Below, in pieces: positions 1-8,585 of a stretch of DNA of 60,097 nt (its first letter is position 1; every line of letters begins with the position of its first letter). This stretch comes from Prolixibacteraceae bacterium (GTDB lineage Bacteria; Bacteroidota; Bacteroidia; Bacteroidales; Prolixibacteraceae), in contig JANQII010000315.1 of the NCBI GenBank assembly GCA_028282195.1, positions 1 to 60,097 of the forward strand, in the 5' to 3' direction. Below the pieces are notes generated by a model. It was not told the DNA's origin and did not search any database. It saw only the letters and a program-made list of their open reading frames with translations. Made by a program: the position numbers and the translations under genes.

Positions 1-27
1 ATGTGTGAAAATGAGCGATAGGAAAAC

Positions 28-96
28 TGTCCGTTTTCAGCAGGACTAGGTGTCCGTTTTGCGCGGGACTGAGTGTCCGAATTGGCAGGAATACGC
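28..96. mobile_element. IS21-like terminal repeats (decayed insertion-sequence end)
   Basis: Three direct repeats start with TGTCCG at 28, 51 and 74, a strict 23-bp period. The first two share TGTCCGTTTT and CGGGACT/AGGACT; the third ends GGCAGGAATACGCA. Multiple short direct repeats of this form are typical of IS21-family ends. In the orientation seen, the element body would lie to the right, but no IstA/IstB gene is present there, so this is probably a solo or decayed end. The family assignment is by pattern only. Confidence 0.45.
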
Positions 97-318
97 AAAA
101 CCCATAGCCAAAGCTAAATCAGAGTTAAATTTTATTTCATTGGCGCGAATATCCTCTTCGTAACTATCGTACATGCCTTGAGTAATTTGCGTTCTGTCAC
201 CAACTACAATATAGTAGCTTTCTGTTCTGTAAATGTATCCTGTTGCCCCTGCAAAAATGCAGCTAAAGGCTAAAGAGAGTAGAAGGTTACTTATTAGTTT
301 GTATAGTTTGTCGTTCAT
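46..318 (-). CDS. Small membrane-anchored protein, 3' end overwritten by IS-like repeats
   Basis: A 90-residue frame begins MNDKLYKLISNLLLSLAF, with one hydrophobic segment at about residues 8-28 that could be a signal anchor, followed by a short acidic domain. I do not recognise a family. The last dozen residues (ending PRKTDT) are encoded by the 23-bp repeats at 28-96, so the native C-terminus has probably been lost and the protein may be truncated. It could be a decayed cargo gene of the mobile element. Confidence 0.4.
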   Translation of the reverse strand: MNDKLYKLISNLLLSLAFSCIFAGATGYIYRTESYYIVVGDRTQITQGMYDSYEEDIRANEIKFNSDLALAMGFAYSCQFGHSVPRKTDT

Positions 319-934
319 GGTTTTGGTTTTCTACTAATTCATTAATTCTCCTCTAGGCATGCTTTTGGATAAACTGCCAGCCAACAAATACGGCATTCGA
401 TATTCTAAAATCTGAAATAACGAACACAAGTTATTTATACTTTTGGTAAAAACCAATAGAATAATATTATTATTGATTACTTTATTGCATCAAAAACAAA
501 AAAACTAGCTTCCCAATATGGAAGATTCTGGGCTTTGTTTTGTTCTGCTATGGTGTTTGTTCTCAGCGATGAGATCATACCTCCTACGGCTTGATTTGAT
601 GTTTAAATTGGATGATTGTGTGTGAATGGGGGCTTTCGCATTACTCAAAGCCTAACTATGGATACTACAGTTACTGTTGTGCACTTAAAAAGGCGTGATT
701 GAGTTTCTTTGCTAGAAATCTGCATTCAGCTAAAACCAAACATGGTTCTGTTTTCTATGACTCAGCGAACCACCATATAAGAGCCCCATACGTATGGAGG
801 AATGAGAGCTCGCCCTGTCAGCGATTACTAATGGGACATGCTACACGATTAGCAAAAGTTTCTATAAATATTTGTTAAATAAAAAAGGAGAGTACTATGC
901 AGCCACTCTCCTTTTCCAATTGATTTTTATATCC
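319..934. other. Gene-free stretch
   Basis: About 615 bases of AT-rich DNA with no convincing reading frame on either strand. The only structure I see is the terminator at 883-915 serving the minus-strand gene to its right. It may be decayed cargo DNA of the integrated element. Confidence 0.5.
883..915 (-). terminator. Rho-independent terminator after the S24-like gene
   Basis: Perfect 11-bp arms AAAAGGAGAGT / ACTCTCCTTTT with an 11-nt loop. Read on the minus strand, the hairpin is followed by TTTTTTATTTA. It lies about 20 bases past the stop of the 935-1444 gene. Confidence 0.75.
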
Positions 935-1444
935 TTAGTCTAGCTTAAAATCCACAATGCCAATAACATTCTCAATACTATGGTTATCACTTATATATTT
1001 TTTCCCATCAGTATCATAGGTTGAAACCAACATTTTGTTTTCATCATTAAACCCCTCAAAACACCTTAGTTTGTAATCTTCATTTGCCACCTTATCAGGA
1101 TAGCTCCGTACATCAATTAAGACATTATCGCCCTCCACAATCTTTTTTATTTTGTCTTTCTTAATTTTCTTAACAAAAACAATTTCTTTATTTTTTAGCC
1201 CAAATTTACTCATTGATGAACCACCCACGAATACTGCCATATGTGTAATAGGAGTAATAATTTTCCATTTATACAAATATAAATTGAATGCTGACATTTT
1301 ATAGTTGCACTTATATCCTTTACTAACTGTTTTTATATTGCCAGCAACAGCTACTATTGGGGCATTTCTTTCCCAAGAATTCAAAAAGAATGCTAAGGCT
1401 GTAATAATGGTTGATGTTCCAAAAATTATTAATACAAGTTCCAT
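935..1444 (-). CDS. Membrane-anchored protein with S24-peptidase-like C-terminus
   Basis: The 169-residue protein has one N-terminal transmembrane helix (about residues 3-22) and then a soluble domain. The stretch GGSSMSKFGLKNKEIVFV at 74-91, followed by GDNVLIDV, YKLR and a final IENVIGIVDF, follows the order of the LexA/S24 fold: Ser-Met-Ser turn, Gly-Asp strand, Lys and closing VIG strand. The candidate Ser/Lys dyad is S77 and K125. This is pattern recognition only; such a domain attached to a membrane helix rather than an HTH is unusual. The gene sits in the mobile element next to another small membrane protein gene. Confidence 0.5.
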   Translation of the reverse strand: MELVLIIFGTSTIITALAFFLNSWERNAPIVAVAGNIKTVSKGYKCNYKMSAFNLYLYKWKIITPITHMAVFVGGSSMSKFGLKNKEIVFVKKIKKDKIKKIVEGDNVLIDVRSYPDKVANEDYKLRCFEGFNDENKMLVSTYDTDGKKYISDNHSIENVIGIVDFKLD

Positions 1445-1493
1445 AACTAGATTTTATATCTTAATGATTTAACGGTGTAAATCCTTAAAAGGT

Positions 1494-1967
1494 TTATGCT
1501 TTGCTAAGTCTTATCTTTGAAAATTGAAATAAATATTTTAGTAAAACCAAAATAAAAACCATCCAATTAAATAATGTGTGAAATGGGAAACCTTTTTCCA
1601 CTCCACCATTATTGGCGTTAAAAAAAATCGAAATTACCATTATCCCATACGCTAAAAGTAAAACAAAACCGGTTAGTGTATATAAACCATTAATTTTTAT
1701 TTCAAAAATATCTTTTCCCTTTGAAGATAATACAAACACGGCTTCCAATGCCATCAGGACTAATACAGCATAAGCTGATATCATATAATGCTGTTTAAAG
1801 CTTTCACTGATAGTCTTATCTAGTTCAGGCATTGGGCTAAAATACGTAAACGTTATTTTAGGAAATGAAATAATTAAAACAACTAAAACCCATAAACTGG
1901 GTAAAATTACCCAAGCTGTACCCTTTACTAAACTATCAATCGAATCAGAGTTACGTTTTGTGTTCAT
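1494..1967 (-). CDS. Small polytopic membrane protein, unknown
   Basis: 157 residues with about four hydrophobic helices (near 18-36, 62-80, 95-115 and 130-150) and a basic N-terminus. I do not recognise a family. It lies upstream of the S24-like gene on the same strand with a 49-base gap, so the two may be co-transcribed and work together at the membrane. Base composition resembles the surrounding element cargo. Confidence 0.6.
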   Translation of the reverse strand: MNTKRNSDSIDSLVKGTAWVILPSLWVLVVLIISFPKITFTYFSPMPELDKTISESFKQHYMISAYAVLVLMALEAVFVLSSKGKDIFEIKINGLYTLTGFVLLLAYGIMVISIFFNANNGGVEKGFPFHTLFNWMVFILVLLKYLFQFSKIRLSKA

Positions 1968-2110
1968 AGTTTAAATAGAACTGCATTAGTGTCAGATGAT
2001 TAGTTTTGGGTACAATAATATAAATTTTTCAAAGAACATTAGTGCTTCGCAAACGATTTTTTTTAACAAAATATTGTGTATTTTTCAACGTGCAAATACT
2101 AAAACTGCTA

Positions 2111-2156
2111 TACAACACAGCAAAACATGCTGTTAAACATGTTTTGCTGTGTTGTA
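2111..2156. repeat. Perfect 19-bp inverted repeat
   Basis: The arms at 2111-2129 and 2138-2156 are exact reverse complements (core ACAACACAGCAAAACATG) with an 8-nt loop. No clear T-tract follows on either strand, so a simple terminator is not obvious. It could be a protein-binding site, a mobile-element remnant or an RNA stem. Confidence 0.7.
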
Positions 2157-2474
2157 CTAAAGTACAAAATATTTGGTTGAATACCAAGGATTGTAAAGAA
2201 ATAGCTAGTGGAAGTTGATTGTTATTTCTTCCACAGCAACCTAATGAATGTAAATTTCATTTGTGGCTGTAATAAATTCAATTACAATTTACCAAAATAT
2301 TCTAACGAATAAATGTTCTTTTGATTGTTAAATTGAGTCAGCTTGTTAGAATGTCCATACTGACCGCTCTGAGCACTTTCTCTCATTTGAGGGGTATATG
2401 CAACAACTAACCGATAAACGACCATATGGGCATTATTGGTTAAGTTAACTATTGATTTTTGTTTTGTTGTTTCT

Positions 2475-2545
2475 TACATTTGATATCACAAGAAGCCGTT
2501 GACAGGGGTGGCAACGGTAAATGCCCATCGCTCGGTGGGCTTTCT
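2475..2545 (+). ncRNA. Candidate small RNA with promoter and terminator
   Basis: TACATTTG at 2475-2482 matches the Bacteroidota -7 element TAnnTTTG, with a weak -33 (ATTG) 20 bases upstream. A transcript from about 2489 would contain a CCGTTG/CAACGG hairpin and then a 7-bp GCCCATC/GGTGGGC hairpin (2523-2540) followed by TTTCTTTTT. It would end against the 3' end of the convergent XRE gene. No coding frame of note is present. The RNA itself is inferred; only the signals are seen. Confidence 0.3.
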
Positions 2546-2547
2546 TT

Positions 2548-2766
2548 TTATTCTACTTTAACTAAAACCTCAATTGTAATATCTAATGCTTGGCTAATTT
2601 TAAACATAGATAGCAGAGTTAAATTTCGTTCCCCAGCCTCTATCCGAGAAAGACTACCTTTTTCAAAATTGCACATTGCAGCTAAATCTTGCTGTGTAAT
2701 TCCTTTTGATTCCCTAAGAAATTTAATTCGTTGTCCAATTTTTAGTTGTAGCTGAGGAAATTTCAT
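2548..2766 (-). CDS. XRE-family HTH transcriptional regulator
   Basis: 72 residues from the ATG at 2766, chosen because the HTH homology starts there (KIGQRIKFLRESKGITQQ) and because a palindrome lies just upstream. The single domain is a lambda-repressor-like HTH of five helices, including LAAMCNFEKGSLSRIEAG. This size is typical of small element-borne or toxin-antitoxin-linked XRE proteins, but no toxin is adjacent. A longer frame extends upstream to 2913 but reads through the operator-like palindromes and looks non-coding. Probably autoregulated through the two sites at 2769-2832. Confidence 0.8.
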   Translation of the reverse strand: MKFPQLQLKIGQRIKFLRESKGITQQDLAAMCNFEKGSLSRIEAGERNLTLLSMFKISQALDITIEVLVKVE

Positions 2767-2768
2767 TA

Positions 2769-2832
2769 GTTGTAATTTGTGACAACTAATATTTCGTTTT
2801 ATATTTGACAATAGGTTACAATATATTACAAC
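2769..2832. promoter_or_regulatory. Two operator-like palindromes upstream of the XRE gene
   Basis: Site 1 (2769-2786) GTTGTAATTTGTGACAAC and site 2 (2815-2832), read on the minus strand as GTTGTAATATATTGTAAC, share GTTGTAAT and AAC ends. Their centres are 46 bp apart and they lie immediately upstream of the chosen start codon. Site 1 extends to 8-bp perfect arms TTAGTTGT/ACAACTAA. This layout suits autorepression by the XRE dimer (inference). Confidence 0.55.
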
Positions 2833-2945
2833 CGCCATGTAAAAATTAAACGTTTGCACTTTTTGAAATTCCCAGTATGCATGAGTCCCACGTTTTATAA
2901 AAATAAACTTCATCCTTGGGGCATGGGTGAAATAAACTTTACAGT

Positions 2946-3638
2946 ATGTATTTATTTAAAAAAACCAATGTAATTATTTTCTTAATTTCTGTCATCGTTT
3001 TTTCTTGTTCTAAAGATGATGGTATCAATGACAACCCAGAGAACTACGATACTTTTGTTGATTCTAGGGATGGTAAAACCTATAAAACAGTCACTATAGG
3101 AGATCAGGTATGGATGGCTGAGAATTTGGCATACCTACCTTCGGTAAATAACCCTAATGAGCATCCTACTTCAGAACCCGGGATTTTCGTTTATGGATAT
3201 TATGGGACAGATGTTAATGAAGCAAAGAAGACAACAAATTACAGTAAGCACGGAGTACTGTACTCTTACTCTTATGCTAAAAAATTATGCCCTTCTGGTT
3301 GGCATTTACCAAGCAATGAAGAATGGGACAAGCTTATCAGCTTTTTAGGTAGTGAAGACACATCTGGCGGAAAGCTTAAGGCTAAAGGTACAGAATATTG
3401 GCTGTCTCCAAATACGGATGCATCAGATGAAGTTGGATTTTCTGCACTTCCATCTGGTCGTTGTTCCGTTGGTGATGGTGTCGATTATGATGGTTATAGA
3501 TTCGCAAGCTTAGGAGAATTTGTGTCTTTTTACTCAACATCAGTACATGGACATGATTTATATTTTGATGAAGCAATTATAAGAAGAACTAATCCTCTTG
3601 GACATGATGCATTATCTGTAAGATGCATAAAGGATTAA
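2946..3638 (+). CDS. FISUMP-domain lipoprotein
   Basis: 230 residues. The N-terminus has a lipoprotein signal (VIVFSCSKDD, with the lipidated Cys at about 21). The body matches the Fibrobacter succinogenes major paralogous domain: DSRDGKTYKTVTIGDQVWMA early, then ENLAYLP, CPSGWHLPSNEEWDKL and a C-terminal SVRCIKD. Such proteins are common surface lipoproteins in Bacteroidota and Fibrobacterota, with unclear function. It is a stand-alone gene in the element's cargo. Confidence 0.85.
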   Translation: MYLFKKTNVIIFLISVIVFSCSKDDGINDNPENYDTFVDSRDGKTYKTVTIGDQVWMAENLAYLPSVNNPNEHPTSEPGIFVYGYYGTDVNEAKKTTNYSKHGVLYSYSYAKKLCPSGWHLPSNEEWDKLISFLGSEDTSGGKLKAKGTEYWLSPNTDASDEVGFSALPSGRCSVGDGVDYDGYRFASLGEFVSFYSTSVHGHDLYFDEAIIRRTNPLGHDALSVRCIKD

Positions 3639-3854
3639 AACAATAAAATACATTAATATATGATCATGAGGTCTGTTTGTATTAGCTGAATAAAGTGTCG
3701 AAATCAACTGTTCTGACAACTTTCTCAGAATCGAAGGGAGTTTGTCCATTGAAAGTTAAAAAGGCTGAGAAACGACCATGCTGACAATAGACCCCCAATT
3801 AGTATTGACTTTATTACATTTGCTTCAGTATCATAAAAACTAATAATTCAGATT

Positions 3855-4412
3855 ATGAAAAACTTATTTATAAAATGTTTCTTAATCCTTTGTTGTTCCT
3901 TATTTGGTCATGTTGCATTTTCACAATGTAGTGTTCAAACTGAAAAAGATGAAGGATTCACTTATTATACTTCTAGTCCAGAGCCATTGACAGACATAGA
4001 AAACACTGTTAGATTTAATGATGGAGGTGGCCTTCAAATTTCATTAGGAACTACTATGCTAGTAAAGAATGACAAAAGCAATTCAATATTGTCTCTAGAT
4101 TTATATATTGGTAAAATTAGAACTACTTCATTGTTTGCTCCAAGAAAGATCATGCTGTATTTAGATACAGATTCAGTTATTTCGCTTGAATCATATACGT
4201 ACAGAATAATGGAATCAAATAATAAAACAAGTATTACTAAGTATAGTTATATTTTAACTCCTAATGCCCTTCCAAAATTGATGAATAGAAATATTTCAAG
4301 AATTTGTTTTGTTGATAATAGGCTTAACCAAAGAGAGAATTTCACGCCTTTTAAAGATGTTTTACGTACACAATTAAATTGCATCGCAAAATCACTAAGA
4401 TCTTCTAATTAA
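3855..4412 (+). CDS. Secreted protein of unknown function
   Basis: 185 residues with a clear signal peptide (MKNLFIKCFLILCCSLFG, predicted cut after AFSQ at about residue 24). The mature part is mixed alpha/beta with no motif I recognise. It follows the FISUMP lipoprotein gene by 216 bases on the same strand and is closed by a terminator at 4573-4603. It is probably a periplasmic cargo protein. Confidence 0.65.
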   Translation: MKNLFIKCFLILCCSLFGHVAFSQCSVQTEKDEGFTYYTSSPEPLTDIENTVRFNDGGGLQISLGTTMLVKNDKSNSILSLDLYIGKIRTTSLFAPRKIMLYLDTDSVISLESYTYRIMESNNKTSITKYSYILTPNALPKLMNRNISRICFVDNRLNQRENFTPFKDVLRTQLNCIAKSLRSSN

Positions 4413-4572
4413 ACTGGTTGTGGCTGCTCAGATGATCAGTGGATGATTTGCTGGACTAATGTATGGTATTCTTGGATCCTGTTATTCATTCATTCAAACC
4501 ATATGATTCTGGTGAATGAATAATTTATTAGTCTATCTTCTTAAGGAAATATTGTTATCATATAAATAAAAA

Positions 4573-4603
4573 AAGTGTAACGATTAGTTACACTTAGTTT
4601 TTT
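4573..4603. terminator. Bidirectional Rho-independent terminator
   Basis: Perfect 9-bp arms AAGTGTAAC/GTTACACTT with a 5-nt loop, an A-run on the left and TTTTTT (4598-4603) on the right. It lies between convergent genes ending at 4412 (+) and 4668 (-) and could serve both. Confidence 0.8.
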
Positions 4604-4667
4604 CCCGAAGAAGTTAGTTATTCATATTCTGACATAGGGTATGCATGAATGAATATCTCAGCATATA

Positions 4668-5600
4668 CTATCTGACATCCTCTTTCGGGCGATTTATTAT
4701 CCTACTTACAGAGGATTGTGAGATTCCAAGTTTTGTTGCTATCTCTTTCTGACTTTTCCCTTCTTCCTTAAGCCTAATAACTTCTTGTTGATTGTATCTT
4801 TGATTTTCATCTTTTGATAAATCTTCAATAAGCACCCTATTCCCAGTTGTAGAAAAAAGCATGTGATCATCAAAGTATAGCTCAATACTTTCCTTTTTGT
4901 AATTCTCTGGAATATAATTGCCCTTTACAAAACAGAGATGTCTGATCTTAGGGTCTATTTTGTCATTTAGCAGAATAGCAACTGTTCTCATTTTTGCTTC
5001 AAATCCCTGAGAGCCTAGCAGGTTGTTTTTATTTGGTGCTTTATATTCTGAGGACTTTCCAGTATGATGAATGAAAATAAAAAGGCATTCATGTTTTTCT
5101 GCAAGTTGGCTGAAATCTTCCAAATAGTTCCGCACCTGGTTAGCTTGGTTTATGTCCTTGCCGAACAAATCAGCAAAAGCATCAATAACGATTAGATCAA
5201 CCGGACTTTCTTCCAGATGTCCTTTAATTTTCTCAAGTAAGTTAGATGTGTCAAATATATATTCAAGCCCTTTAAACCTATTTTCAGGTAAACTTAAACC
5301 TTTGTTTTGCTTTTTTAATAATGGGGCTATTTGGTATTTTCCATCTTCACTTGACACATAGACAGCTTTATTATGCTTGGAATTTATTTTAAACCCAAGA
5401 AATTCTTTTTCGTCTACGGATATGGCTATGCATAGTTGTCTCATCAAGGTAGATTTCCCTGTGTCTGAACTGCCAGCTAAAGCAACAACACCAGTTTGTT
5501 GAAATATTGGTTCTACCAAACAGGGTATTTTGTCTATGTTCATATTTAGCATTTCTTCTGCTGTTACGGTGTATTTGTTTGTTTTATTTTGCTTTTTCAT
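4668..5600 (-). CDS. RepA-like AAA ATPase of a mobile element
   Basis: 310 residues. The Walker A motif GSSDTGKST lies at 43-51 and Walker B DLIVIDAFADLF at about 134-145, followed by the sensor-like stretch CLFIFIHHTGKSSEYK, as in the RepA/AAA_25 hexameric helicase family. A C-terminal HTH at about 268-305 (EEGKSQKEIATKLGISQSSV) is an added DNA-binding part. Such proteins sit beside integrases in Bacteroidota islands and probably act in element replication or mobilisation. Its start overlaps the preceding gene by 17 bases, so the two are translationally coupled. Confidence 0.8.
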   Translation of the reverse strand: MKKQNKTNKYTVTAEEMLNMNIDKIPCLVEPIFQQTGVVALAGSSDTGKSTLMRQLCIAISVDEKEFLGFKINSKHNKAVYVSSEDGKYQIAPLLKKQNKGLSLPENRFKGLEYIFDTSNLLEKIKGHLEESPVDLIVIDAFADLFGKDINQANQVRNYLEDFSQLAEKHECLFIFIHHTGKSSEYKAPNKNNLLGSQGFEAKMRTVAILLNDKIDPKIRHLCFVKGNYIPENYKKESIELYFDDHMLFSTTGNRVLIEDLSKDENQRYNQQEVIRLKEEGKSQKEIATKLGISQSSVSRIINRPKEDVR

Positions 5601-5865
5601 CGTTTTCAGTTTTGTTTAATTCGTAAAATTTGTTCATTGCTTTTTCATAATTTCTATAAGTCCACGCCCAATAACCAAATGCTTCACTTGTGGGATAACT
5701 GATCACGCAGAAACGGGCATTTTCACGTTTTTTAAACACTTCATAGTAAATAGCTGCATTTGCTTCTACTTTGTACAAATATGCCATATCGGTAGCCTGA
5801 ATTTGGGTGAATCTGAATCCTTTAACTTCACCCCTGCCAATAAATTGTTTTGGTAGTGGTTTCAT
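5584..5865 (-). CDS. Small element protein, unknown
   Basis: 93 residues, mixed alpha/beta, with no signal peptide; contains GYWAWTYRNYEKAMNKFYEL near the C-terminus. I do not recognise a named family, but a small gene of this size between the Xis-like and RepA-like genes is a recurring arrangement in Bacteroidota islands. It overlaps both neighbours by a few bases, so it belongs to the same operon as the excisionase-like and RepA-like genes. Confidence 0.65.
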   Translation of the reverse strand: MKPLPKQFIGRGEVKGFRFTQIQATDMAYLYKVEANAAIYYEVFKKRENARFCVISYPTSEAFGYWAWTYRNYEKAMNKFYELNKTENDEKAK

Positions 5866-6155
5866 GATCTTGAGTTTCTTGAGGTTAAATGGTCTGATAT
5901 GTTCTCTTGAAGCTCGAGATTCGATGAGTGTTTGTTAGATAACATCCATGTATCTAATTCTGCACGTTTAAAGTAGATTTTTCCTGTAGGCTTGTAAAAA
6001 GTGATCTTGTTCTCACTTGTGAGCTTATACAGGGTCGGTTTTGACACGTCCAAGTAGCTGGCTGCCTCGTTTAATGTTAATGCTTCTTTTGTTAGAAGTG
6101 ATTGCTGTTTTATCAGGTCTTTTAATTCCTGAATTTGGGTTTCTATTTTGCCCAT
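5862..6155 (-). CDS. xis: Excisionase-like HTH protein
   Basis: 97 residues. An N-terminal coiled stretch precedes a MerR-like winged HTH (HTH_17): LTLNEAASYLDVSKPTLYKL, then the wing GKIYFKRAELDTWM. This is the usual Xis/DNA-binding component of Bacteroidota integrative elements, acting in excision or in control of the element operon. It is first in the operon xis - unknown - repA-like. A near-palindrome GGTTGTGCAACC about 100 bases upstream (6259-6270) could be its binding site, which is a guess. Confidence 0.75.
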   Translation of the reverse strand: MGKIETQIQELKDLIKQQSLLTKEALTLNEAASYLDVSKPTLYKLTSENKITFYKPTGKIYFKRAELDTWMLSNKHSSNLELQENISDHLTSRNSRS

Positions 6156-6306
6156 CTTTAAAAATTTTAAATTAATAAATGGGCAGATGCATCTACCGTT
6201 TTTATGTAATTACTTGAGCAAATCTAGAAGATAAGTAAATGCAGAAACAGTTGTAAAGGGTTGTGCAACCTTTTGTAAGTATAATTCGGTCAGGTGTTTG
6301 TGTGGA

Positions 6307-7101
6307 TTATATTTCTTTATATTTCTTTAGAAGATATTGAATGGGTTGTTTCTGATCTTCCCAAAATTTTATAGCAGTTTCTTCGGGAGCTTCAAAGTGA
6401 TTTTTTATCGTATTATGGGAAACCGATTCCTTTCTTTTTGTAGAAAAAACTGAAGATAATGTTTTAGATAAACTAACGGTTTCCGTTTCTTTATCTAGTA
6501 TTTTTAGGTCTTTTAAAAGACGGAATAACAATGCAAGTTCTTTTACGGAGAGGTTTGTTCTTATCTTTTTATAATTTATTTCACTTGAAGTTTTAGGTGT
6601 ATTGGCAATTAGATGTTCCAAAAATGTATTAGCCATTCTTGGCATAGATGCCAGTTCTTCAATGTTATATTCAGGTGCAATTATATATTCTCTGTTTTGG
6701 AATTTTTCAAAATGCAGAAACTCAATTTTCTCTAGGTAGCCGTCAATTTTTGATAATTGTTTCTTGATGTTGTCTGTATATCTTGAAAACAAAGGTTTAA
6801 TGATTGCTGTGTCTTTTAACTCGTGTAAAACGAATTTATCTTGACTAAGATTATGAGTGTTGATGAACACATAATTTTCTAGAGCAATAGTTCCATCATA
6901 ATAAAATGGATTAGTAGAAGGCTCTGAGTGAACACTTTTAAGCTGCTCAATGACTTTTTTGTGGTTTGTCAATATCATTCTGGCTTTTGCCATTGAGAAC
7001 TCAATTTCTCCTGACACGAATTTACCTAGTTTTAATAGCTGTTTGGTAATTTGATGATTTTGTTCACTGTAGTATTTGGAATGATCATTCTTGTTGTTCA
7101 T
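6307..7101 (-). CDS. Mobile-element protein, possibly RteC-like
   Basis: 264 residues, largely helical and soluble. The C-terminal third (about 185-264) has SVKELALLFRLLKDLKIL, SLSKTLSSVFST and SHNTIKNHF; this resembles the C-terminal part of RteC-type regulators of conjugative transposons (stage-specific HTH-like region), but the match is from memory and weak. It lies between the integrase and xis genes on the same strand. It may regulate excision. Confidence 0.45.
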   Translation of the reverse strand: MNNKNDHSKYYSEQNHQITKQLLKLGKFVSGEIEFSMAKARMILTNHKKVIEQLKSVHSEPSTNPFYYDGTIALENYVFINTHNLSQDKFVLHELKDTAIIKPLFSRYTDNIKKQLSKIDGYLEKIEFLHFEKFQNREYIIAPEYNIEELASMPRMANTFLEHLIANTPKTSSEINYKKIRTNLSVKELALLFRLLKDLKILDKETETVSLSKTLSSVFSTKRKESVSHNTIKNHFEAPEETAIKFWEDQKQPIQYLLKKYKEI

Positions 7102-7148
7102 GTGATGAATTAGCGTTAATAATTCTTGACTATGCCTTTAGGTTAAAA

Positions 7149-8429
7149 CTAGAAATTAGTCAACTGTTTTGCAATTTCTTTTTGTTGGTCTTTTTCAAAG
7201 CTGGCTAAATAATTTTCGGTTGTTGCAATATTTGAATGACCTAAAGCCTGAGAAATAAAGGCAATGCTTGTTCCTGACCTCATCAATGTAGTAGCGTAAG
7301 TGTGGCGCGCAGAGTACGTTGTAATATTTGCATTAATACCTACTTTTTGAGCAATTCGTTTTATATACTTATTTATCTGCTTTATTAACTGTTTAATTGT
7401 TTTTTGCTGTAGTTCTGCGTTCATTCCTTTTCTCAAAACAGGGAATATGTAGGAACTTGGTTTGATCGGTTTATTTCCCCATGTTTTAATAATTTTTTCT
7501 ATTTCTGGAAGAAGTACAATCGAGATAGGGGGTGAATTTCGTTTTGTATTCATCGTTTTTGCTCGCTCATATTCTATTGTATCATCTTTAATATTGCTAT
7601 ATTTTAATAGACATAGGTCTTTTACGTTTATACCATTACATAGATATAAGGATAACCATAGATCCCGGTAGTAATGTTCAGGTGTTCCTTTTAGAGGTTT
7701 GTAGTTAAATATTTTTGCAATGTCTTGAATGGATAGTGCTTTCTTGATATTTTTTGGTTCAGGTATAACATACTTGTCCTTGCCAAAGGGATAAATACTT
7801 CTGTGTACGTTTCCATTTCTTATTTGATCATTGAAAGCCTTTCTAATAGATCTCATATGAAGTGAAACCGTTGTTTTGGAATAATCTCTACCAATCATCC
7901 AATTTTCATAACCTTTTAGAAATTCTATTGAAACTTGGCTAAAGCTTAATTTCTTTTTGTTCGTGTGGATCTTCAGCAGCCTCAGAGTGAGTCGATAAAC
8001 ATCTGATGTGCTAACTTGACCATTCCTTTTTAGTTCTTCTTCAATTTCTTTCAATGTCGAAAACAAATCAGTTTTGGCGGCAAGATTACGTGTAAAATGT
8101 TTCTTGAAAATCTCAAATGAGAATTCATCCATGCTACATATAATATCATTAGCCTTCTTCAATAAGGTGTGTATTATCCGCTTCTTTTCCAATAAGTCAC
8201 CTCTCACACCGTTATTTACAATCTTTAAATACTGATCTCTGGATAAATTGATATTGGTTGAAAAATATTTAGGTACACGATTGAATACTATTTGTAGCCT
8301 CACGGTAAATGAGTCATCCTTGCGAGGTCTAACAGTATCTAAAAAGGCTACAAGGGATACTCCTTTACTTTTTAGCATATCAAAGCTCTGTTCTGGATGG
8401 GTTATTCGGGGTAATGTTGTATTACTCAT
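7149..8429 (-). CDS. int: Tyrosine recombinase (integrase)
   Basis: 426 residues: N-terminal arm-type DNA-binding region, SAM-like core-binding domain (about 105-220) and catalytic domain (about 230-410). The catalytic box SARHTYATTLM (R375, H376), LGHSNIATTENYL (H397) and nucleophile Y407 are present. The first catalytic Arg position reads NGINVKDLC, with N268 in place of Arg, as known for IntDOT-type integrases of Bacteroides. The gene points away from the tRNA-Arg att site 150 bases upstream and is the element's end gene. It should catalyse integration at that tRNA. Confidence 0.93.
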   Translation of the reverse strand: MSNTTLPRITHPEQSFDMLKSKGVSLVAFLDTVRPRKDDSFTVRLQIVFNRVPKYFSTNINLSRDQYLKIVNNGVRGDLLEKKRIIHTLLKKANDIICSMDEFSFEIFKKHFTRNLAAKTDLFSTLKEIEEELKRNGQVSTSDVYRLTLRLLKIHTNKKKLSFSQVSIEFLKGYENWMIGRDYSKTTVSLHMRSIRKAFNDQIRNGNVHRSIYPFGKDKYVIPEPKNIKKALSIQDIAKIFNYKPLKGTPEHYYRDLWLSLYLCNGINVKDLCLLKYSNIKDDTIEYERAKTMNTKRNSPPISIVLLPEIEKIIKTWGNKPIKPSSYIFPVLRKGMNAELQQKTIKQLIKQINKYIKRIAQKVGINANITTYSARHTYATTLMRSGTSIAFISQALGHSNIATTENYLASFEKDQQKEIAKQLTNF

Positions 8430-8585
8430 ATAATTCAGATTTGATAGTGATTTACTAACAAATTTACTAACAAAATATCTAAAAAATAGAATTATTTACA
8501 AATTATTTTATATTTGTTTCGAATTAAGTGTTTGATATATAGATTAATATAAATGATTGTGTATAGGATATAAATAATGGGTTAT

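Larger units (their letters stand above)
1968..2547. other. Intergenic stretch with strong hairpins
   Basis: No protein gene is visible in this 580-base gap. It holds the 19-bp perfect inverted repeat at 2111-2156 and, near its right end, a promoter-like TACATTTG followed by two hairpins and a T-rich tract; both are listed separately. Confidence 0.5.

Noticed and set aside
2767-2913. Longer N-terminus for the XRE protein
   Set aside because: The extension covers two operator-like palindromes and has no domain; the HTH starts at the chosen Met.
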